Source: WJMT01 sp964611275 (GTDB lineage: Bacteria > Acidobacteriota > Aminicenantia > Aminicenantales > Aminicenantaceae). Taken from it: DNA of 10,371 bases. The stretch is from positions 1 to 10,371 of the forward strand of contig CAZSZS010000073.1 in assembly GCA_964611275.1 (NCBI GenBank), in the 5' to 3' direction. The position numbers and the translations under genes were made by a program. This document shows positions 6,675-10,371 of the stretch, in pieces. The notes below the pieces were generated by a model. The model was not told the origin of the DNA. It searched no databases and worked only from the letters and a program-made list of their open reading frames with translations. Numbering within the stretch: the stretch's first letter is position 1; every line of letters begins with the position of its first letter.

Positions 6675-7106
6675 CTAACATGTTTTCTCCCAAGGCTCAA
6701 TCGGGCCGTGGACCAGGGTGAAGAGCGGATGTGGCTCTATCTTTTCGTGAAGTGCCAGGTCTTGGTATTTGTCCGGATCCCGCTTCCTCAGTTTGCCGAG
6801 GAGATGAAGTTTTTCATACTCCATCTGTCCGGAGGTCACCGGAAGGCGCATGGTCTTCGATACCGGTCCGATATTCTCCTCATTAAAGTGATATCCACGG
6901 TTTCGTGCCTCTGAGGCTACATGTGTCAGGTAGGTTCTTATTGCGGAGAGCGGATCCGGTGCCGCACGGAAACGGGCTAATTGGGGATGGTTCCTGTAGT
7001 GGAGTGTGCCGCCCTCCAGGATTTTCTGGGCGAGCAGGCTCTCACGCCAGAGCGCAACAAGTCCTTTGGCATCAAGATACTTCGGATGAACCGACCATAG
7101 TCTCAT
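6675..7106 (-). CDS. Pyrimidine dimer DNA glycosylase / AP lyase (T4 endonuclease V family)
   Basis: This 143-residue protein is close to the T4 enzyme in length (138) and has the layout of bacterial Pyr_excise proteins: MRLWSVHPKYLDAKGLVALW at the start, RNHPQLARF (38-46), and HPLFTLVHGPIEPWE at the end (126-140). The family removes UV-induced cyclobutane pyrimidine dimers by cutting the glycosidic bond and then the strand. In T4 endonuclease V the active site uses the N-terminal amine and Glu23 within the sequence YRE. The WRE here (20-22) supplies the matching Arg21 and Glu22. The second residue is Arg, not Thr, so Met removal is unlikely and the nucleophilic amine may be on Met1. No good Shine-Dalgarno precedes ATG 7106, but the motif-rich N-terminus begins there. 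The lipoprotein gene follows after 34 bases. Confidence 0.88.
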   Translation of the reverse strand: MRLWSVHPKYLDAKGLVALWRESLLAQKILEGGTLHYRNHPQLARFRAAPDPLSAIRTYLTHVASEARNRGYHFNEENIGPVSKTMRLPVTSGQMEYEKLHLLGKLRKRDPDKYQDLALHEKIEPHPLFTLVHGPIEPWEKTC

Positions 7107-7188
7107 CTGCAGATTAACTGGCTTTCAGCCTTTGAGGCATTTTGAAATCATAATATACACACAATACGTTTCAGTCAACCAGCAATCC

Positions 7189-7227
7189 ATTGCCTCAGCT
7201 CCGATACTGAGATGAGCTTGAGGCAAT
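7189..7227. repeat. Long imperfect stem-loop in the divergent intergenic region
   Basis: The arms ATTGCCTCAGCTC (7189-7201) and GAGCTTGAGGCAAT (7214-7227) pair over 13 bases with one bulged A and a 12-base loop. No T-run follows on either strand, so it does not look like a rho-independent terminator. If the minus-strand gene 6675-7106 is transcribed from near 7245-7273, the stem would lie in its 5' leader. The core TTGAGGCA (7219-7226) also occurs at 7132-7139, just upstream of that gene's start. Confidence 0.6.
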
Positions 7228-7240
7228 ACGCAAGTGATGG

Positions 7241-7263
7241 ATATCCTTAAAGATTCAGGATAT
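7241..7263. repeat. Second inverted repeat in the divergent intergenic region
   Basis: The arms ATATCCT (7241-7247) and AGGATAT (7257-7263) are perfect inverted copies separated by nine bases. The element lies between the long stem-loop and the 22-base palindrome. Its centre-to-centre arm distance of 16 bases would fit a dimeric DNA-binding protein, but a seven-base arm is modest evidence. Confidence 0.4.
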
Positions 7264-7273
7264 GCTTTGTCAA
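7246..7273 (-). promoter_or_regulatory. Possible divergent promoter for the DNA glycosylase-lipoprotein pair
   Basis: Read on the minus strand, the left arm of the palindrome supplies TTGACA (7268-7273), followed after 16 bases by TTTAAG (7246-7251, four of six -10 positions). This would give a leader of about 130 bases containing the stem-loop 7189-7227. The -35 is forced by palindrome symmetry, so the weak -10 is the only independent evidence. Confidence 0.25.
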
Positions 7274-7288
7274 ATTAAAATTTGACAA
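7267..7288. promoter_or_regulatory. 22-base palindrome, candidate PadR operator
   Basis: TTGTCAAATT (7267-7276) and AATTTGACAA (7279-7288) are perfect inverted ten-base arms around AA. The right arm contains the consensus -35 hexamer TTGACA of the cassette B promoter, and the left arm carries the same hexamer on the other strand. A repressor bound here would block RNA polymerase. PadR dimers commonly act on such palindromes upstream of their own genes, and a PadR gene begins 65 bases downstream, so autoregulation is the simplest reading. Binding by a different regulator is possible. Confidence 0.6.
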
Positions 7289-7310
7289 TATTTCAAGAGG
7301 CAGGTAAACT
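7282..7310 (+). promoter_or_regulatory. Promoter for cassette B (PadR plus permease B)
   Basis: A perfect -35 TTGACA (7282-7287) is followed after exactly 17 bases by TAAACT (7305-7310), which matches four of six -10 positions. Transcription would start near 7317, giving a leader of about 36 bases with the ribosome site AAGGAG at 7341-7346. The -35 is buried in the palindrome at 7267-7288. Confidence 0.55.
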
Positions 7311-7352
7311 TATTTGTCCAACAAACGTATACATATATAAAAGGAGAATGCG

Positions 7353-7670
7353 ATGAGATTTCTTTCCCGATTAGAAGAGATCATCCTCCTCAGTATATGG
7401 AGACTTCAGTCCAATGCCTACGGTATCACTATTCTTGAAGAAGTCAAAAAGGCAACAGGAAAATCCTGGCTGACCGGCTCTATCTATGCATCTCTGGGAC
7501 GCCTTCTCAAAAACGGCCTTGTCGAGTCCATAGAGGGGGAACCCACACCTGAACGAGGAGGAAGACGGAAAATATATTACAGGTTGACGCATGAAGGCCA
7601 GCAGGCGCTTATCGCTGTAAAGCGGTTGAATGAAATCATCTGGTCTTCACTTCCTCCCTTTAAAGGCTGA
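7353..7670 (+). CDS. PadR-family transcriptional regulator (cassette B)
   Basis: This 105-residue winged-helix protein has the short PadR form. MRFLSRLEEIILLSIWRL forms helix 1, followed by AYGITILEEVKKATGKSWLTGSIYASLGRLLKNGLVES (helix-turn-helix, about 22-59) and the wing containing ERGGRRKIYYRLTHEG (67-82). A single C-terminal helix (about 83-98) would make the dimer contact. It is clearly related to the regulator at 318-656 but diverged in helix 1 and the C-terminal helix, so the two probably answer to different signals. AAGGAG at 7341-7346, six bases before ATG, fixes the start. The permease gene starts five bases after its stop, so the two are co-transcribed. The palindrome over its promoter suggests negative autoregulation of the whole cassette. 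Confidence 0.93.
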   Translation: MRFLSRLEEIILLSIWRLQSNAYGITILEEVKKATGKSWLTGSIYASLGRLLKNGLVESIEGEPTPERGGRRKIYYRLTHEGQQALIAVKRLNEIIWSSLPPFKG

Positions 7671-7675
7671 ATGAG

Positions 7676-10270
7676 ATGAAGCGGAAATCACCTCCATTTT
7701 TTCTGGCCTGGCTTCTTGGGTGCATGATCGACTCCGATACACGCTACTCAGCCATGGGAGATTTTGAGGAGAGATTCCATGGGATTGCCGATGAAAAAGG
7801 ACGTCTTCGGGCGTGTCTTTTCTTTTGGGCTCAGATTATCCTTCTTCTCCCGGCATTTCTTAAAAATTTGATACACAGGAGTATTGAAATGTTCAGAAAT
7901 AACTTTAAAATCGGCTTTCGGAATATAAGGAAACACAAAGGATTTTCCTTTCTTCATATTGCAGGGATGGCGATCGGCCTGGCTCTCTTTATTCTGATCG
8001 CTCTTTACATCCAGTTCGAGCTCAGTTTCGATAGGTTCCACACAAACATTGATCAGATTTTCCGGGTGGAACAGATCCTAGCCCATGAATCAGGTTCAGA
8101 GCCGTCCGCTGGTTGTCCGACTCCCCTTTCCGGGGCTTTTAAGGCCGACATCCCTGAATTTGAGGAAGTAACCAGGTTCATTAACTGGGGAAATCCTCTT
8201 GTCACCACTTATGACAACCGGAAGTTCGAAATAGAAAGGGTTTATGCTGTTGACAACGCTTTTCTGCAGATTTTTACCTTTCCCATGATTCAAGGAGACA
8301 TAAAAACAGCACTTAAAGATCCTAATTCCATGGTGCTTACCGAAACCGAAGCTAGGCGTTTGTTTGGCTTTGAGGAAGCCCTGGATCAGGTTATCCGGGT
8401 GAACAACAGCGATGATTTCAAAGTCACCGGAGTGATCGCGGATGTCCCGAAAAACTCTCATCTCCGGTTCGACGGACTCATTTCTGTTTCCACCATGGAT
8501 GAAAATATTTTTACCAGATGGTTCGACAACTGGGTGCCTCTCTATGTCAAGCTGAATCCTGAAAAATCTTTTGAGGAAACGAACGAAAAGATCCGATATT
8601 TCCTGAAGAAACATCAGGGGGATAGAAGCCGAAACGAGCTCTATCTCCGGCCTCTTGAAAAGATTCATCTTTATGCTGATGTGAACTTCGAATTTGCTGT
8701 TGTTGGGAGCATCAACAGCCTTATCATATTTGCGGCCGTATCGATCTTTGTCCTCCTGATCGGCTGTATCAATTTCATAAATTTGGAAACAGCCAGGGCC
8801 GCTGACAGAGCCCGGGAGGTTGGGCTCCGTAAAGTGGTCGGAGCCCAAAGGACAACCCTGGTCAAGCAGTTTCTCGGAGAATCTTTCCTCACTGTGGCTT
8901 TAGCCATGGTTCTTGCTGTTATTCTGGCACTGTTCCTGCTGCCGGAATTCAACCAGATCGTCAACAGGCAGCTGAGCCTGAACCTGTTGGATAACTGGCT
9001 TCTCACTATTGGGCTTGTTATTTTGGTCGTTATCATCAGTATTTTATCCGGATTTTATCCGGCATTTGTCCTTTCTTCTTTCCGCCCTGTTCAGGTTTTG
9101 AGAGGAAAAATCTCTTCGGGAGCGCGGAACACTCTGCTGAGAAAATTCCTTGTTGTCTTTCAGTTCTCGATTTCGATCGGACTTATTATCGGAACGACCG
9201 TCATCCTGCAGCAGAATAACTATCTCTTGAACAGAGACCTGGGTTACAAAAGTGAACAGATGCTGGTCATTCCTGCCGGGGGACCTTCTCAAAATGTCGA
9301 GACTCTTCGCACCAAGCTCCTGGAAAACGCAAACATCAAAAAAGCAGCCATGCATGACTATTTGCCCCACTCCTCTACGAACTGGTGCTACATCTCTTGG
9401 GAAGGAGCCGGCCCGAAAGATTATATGAAGATAAATGTCAATTACATCGATGAATATTTTATTCCTGCCTATGAGATGACGATCCTGGAAGGGAGAAATT
9501 TCACTTCAAGCATGAGAGAATGGGAGGAGAACGCGGTTATTCTCAATGAGAGCGCTGCAAAGAGAATCGGATGGGATGACCCTATCGGAAAAAGGCTGAG
9601 GTATAATATAGATTATCGGTCCCGGGAATGGGGAGGTGCCACAGTTGTGGGAATCATAAAGGACTATCATTTTCTTTCGCTTCATCACACGATCGGACCG
9701 ATCATGCTGCGGCTTCTCCCCAGAGAAAGTTCCGGAGGCCGGCTTTCTTTAAAGGTCTCCGCACAGGATGTCCAGCCGACCCTTGCTTTTATTGAAGAAG
9801 AATATGAGAATTTCTTCCCTAATAGACTGTTTGAATACAGGTTTTTGGATGAGGATTTCGAACAAATGTACCTGGAGGAACAAAAGGCTGGACAAGTTAT
9901 CTCATATCTGGCTGTCATTGCTATTTTTATTGCCTGTCTGGGGCTTTTTGGCCTCTCCAGCTATACGACCAAGCAGAGAACCAAAGAGATCGGAATCCGC
10001 AGAATTTTAGGAGCGTCGATATCAAGCATCACTCTTCATCTGACGAAGGATTTTGTGATACTTGTTGTTTTGGCAAACCTTTTTGCCTGGCCTACAGCTT
10101 ATTACGCCATGCAGGTATGGCTCAATAATTTCCCTTACAGAGTCGGGATCAGCTGGTTTGTGTTTATCACAGCCGGGATTGCGGCCATTGTCATCGCCCT
10201 TGCAACCGTAGGCTTTCAATCCATCCGGGCTGCCCGCACTAATCCTGCCGATTCCCTTCGCTACGAATAA
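7676..10270 (+). CDS. FtsX/MacB-type ABC transporter permease with N-terminal prefix domain (permease B)
   Basis: This 864-residue inner-membrane protein has the same plan as the permease at 649-3300. The prefix (1-75) includes the acidic GDFEERF (28-34) and the aromatic FFWAQIILLLP (49-59), both typical of the 'permease prefix' segment found in PadR-linked permeases. TM1 is at about 94-113, then an extracytoplasmic domain (115-345), TM2-TM5 (347-369, 402-422, 441-464, 489-511), a second extracytoplasmic domain (515-740) and TM6-TM8 (742-763, 791-813, 824-847). The ATPase-facing loops are EVGLRKVVGA (381-390) and EIGIRRILGA (771-780). The tail is NPADSLRYE. It is longer than single FtsX or LolC-type subunits because two permease units are fused, so one polypeptide may form the whole membrane part. 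No ATPase lies nearby. The start relies on coupling to the PadR stop, since no strong ribosome site precedes it. The substrate is unknown. Confidence 0.92.
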   Translation: MKRKSPPFFLAWLLGCMIDSDTRYSAMGDFEERFHGIADEKGRLRACLFFWAQIILLLPAFLKNLIHRSIEMFRNNFKIGFRNIRKHKGFSFLHIAGMAIGLALFILIALYIQFELSFDRFHTNIDQIFRVEQILAHESGSEPSAGCPTPLSGAFKADIPEFEEVTRFINWGNPLVTTYDNRKFEIERVYAVDNAFLQIFTFPMIQGDIKTALKDPNSMVLTETEARRLFGFEEALDQVIRVNNSDDFKVTGVIADVPKNSHLRFDGLISVSTMDENIFTRWFDNWVPLYVKLNPEKSFEETNEKIRYFLKKHQGDRSRNELYLRPLEKIHLYADVNFEFAVVGSINSLIIFAAVSIFVLLIGCINFINLETARAADRAREVGLRKVVGAQRTTLVKQFLGESFLTVALAMVLAVILALFLLPEFNQIVNRQLSLNLLDNWLLTIGLVILVVIISILSGFYPAFVLSSFRPVQVLRGKISSGARNTLLRKFLVVFQFSISIGLIIGTTVILQQNNYLLNRDLGYKSEQMLVIPAGGPSQNVETLRTKLLENANIKKAAMHDYLPHSSTNWCYISWEGAGPKDYMKINVNYIDEYFIPAYEMTILEGRNFTSSMREWEENAVILNESAAKRIGWDDPIGKRLRYNIDYRSREWGGATVVGIIKDYHFLSLHHTIGPIMLRLLPRESSGGRLSLKVSAQDVQPTLAFIEEEYENFFPNRLFEYRFLDEDFEQMYLEEQKAGQVISYLAVIAIFIACLGLFGLSSYTTKQRTKEIGIRRILGASISSITLHLTKDFVILVVLANLFAWPTAYYAMQVWLNNFPYRVGISWFVFITAGIAAIVIALATVGFQSIRAARTNPADSLRYE

Positions 10271-10305
10271 AGGGGAAGGGAGATGTTCTCACACAGAGAT
10301 TATCT

Positions 10306-10371
10306 TTATTCATAGTGATACCTGAGCTGGGCAATGAACAGAGAATTTTCCTTTATCTTGTAGACGATACG
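10306..10371 (-). CDS. C-terminal end of an unidentified protein (gene continues past window)
   Basis: An open minus-strand frame runs from the window edge to a TAA at 10306-10308, giving the last 21 residues, ending FIAQLRYHYE. Hydrophobic and polar residues alternate (Phe, Ala, Leu, Tyr, Tyr on one face), as in the final beta strand of an outer-membrane barrel. It is not a hydrophobic helix, so it is not another permease tail. The fragment is too short to name. It is convergent with permease B, with 35 bases between the stops and no visible terminator hairpin. Confidence 0.45.
   Translation of the reverse strand, partial: RIVYKIKENSLFIAQLRYHYE

Noticed and set aside
6561..6914. 117-codon plus-strand open frame across the lipoprotein-glycosylase junction
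   Set aside because: It is antisense to two well-supported minus-strand genes, has no Shine-Dalgarno sequence and its product resembles nothing.
3379..7106. The five genes between the cassettes as one biosynthetic or defence system
   Set aside because: They fall into at least three transcription units on both strands with unrelated functions (glycosidase, VOC, SDR, DNA glycosylase, lipoprotein), and no defence or mobile-element genes were seen.
7189..7227. The stem-loop as an insertion-sequence end or CRISPR-type repeat
   Set aside because: There is no transposase gene, no target-site duplication and no regularly spaced second copy in the window.
7314..7341. TTGTCC-16-TATAAA as the cassette B promoter
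   Set aside because: Transcription would start at about 7348, downstream of the AAGGAG ribosome site, and leave the PadR message without it. The TTGACA-17-TAAACT promoter upstream fits better.
8096..8848. Long (250-codon) open frame on the minus strand
   Set aside because: It lies wholly inside permease B, whose frame is strongly supported by family motifs. Its translation has no recognisable domain, and it lacks a ribosome site. It is a shadow of the real gene.

Overview
The window looks like chromosomal DNA from a Gram-negative-type bacterium of moderate GC content with AT-rich intergenic regions. Two cassettes made of a short PadR-family regulator followed directly by a roughly 870-residue FtsX/MacB-type permease with an N-terminal 'permease prefix' segment suggest Acidobacteriota or a relative such as Candidatus Aminicenantes, where families of these orphan permeases are common. 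The lineage is an inference from gene content; there is no rRNA or marker gene here. A lipoprotein, a secreted glycosidase and large extracytoplasmic permease domains indicate a cell that invests in its envelope.

Layout: (1) 2-139, the C-terminal end of a first permease of the same family. (2) 140-317, an AT-rich promoter region. (3) 318-3300, cassette A: PadR regulator overlapping by 8 bases with permease A. (4) 3379-4524 on the minus strand, a secreted DUF2961/GH172-family glycoside hydrolase. (5) 4697-5820 on the plus strand, a VOC (glyoxalase-fold) protein and a short-chain dehydrogenase/reductase (SDR). (6) 5795-7106 on the minus strand, a pyrimidine-dimer DNA glycosylase gene followed by an unrecognised lipoprotein gene, which overlaps the SDR tail-to-tail by 26 bases. 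(7) 7107-7352, a divergent intergenic region with three consecutive inverted repeats; the last is a 22-base palindrome covering a consensus -35 box. (8) 7353-10270, cassette B: PadR regulator plus permease B. (9) 10306-10371 on the minus strand, the last 21 codons of a further gene.

Function: each cassette is likely a self-regulated unit in which PadR senses a compound or envelope stress and controls its own operon. Each permease contains two fused four-helix FtsX units, each with a large extracytoplasmic domain and a conserved EIGIRKVxGA-type cytoplasmic loop. No ATP-binding subunit is encoded here, so energy coupling would need an ATPase from another locus. The five genes between the cassettes look like unrelated housekeeping or accessory functions (carbohydrate cleavage, small-molecule redox chemistry, UV repair, envelope), not one pathway. 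The most distinctive unexplained features are the structured regulatory region at 7189-7310 and the lipoprotein with a His/Cys/Asp-rich conserved-looking core.
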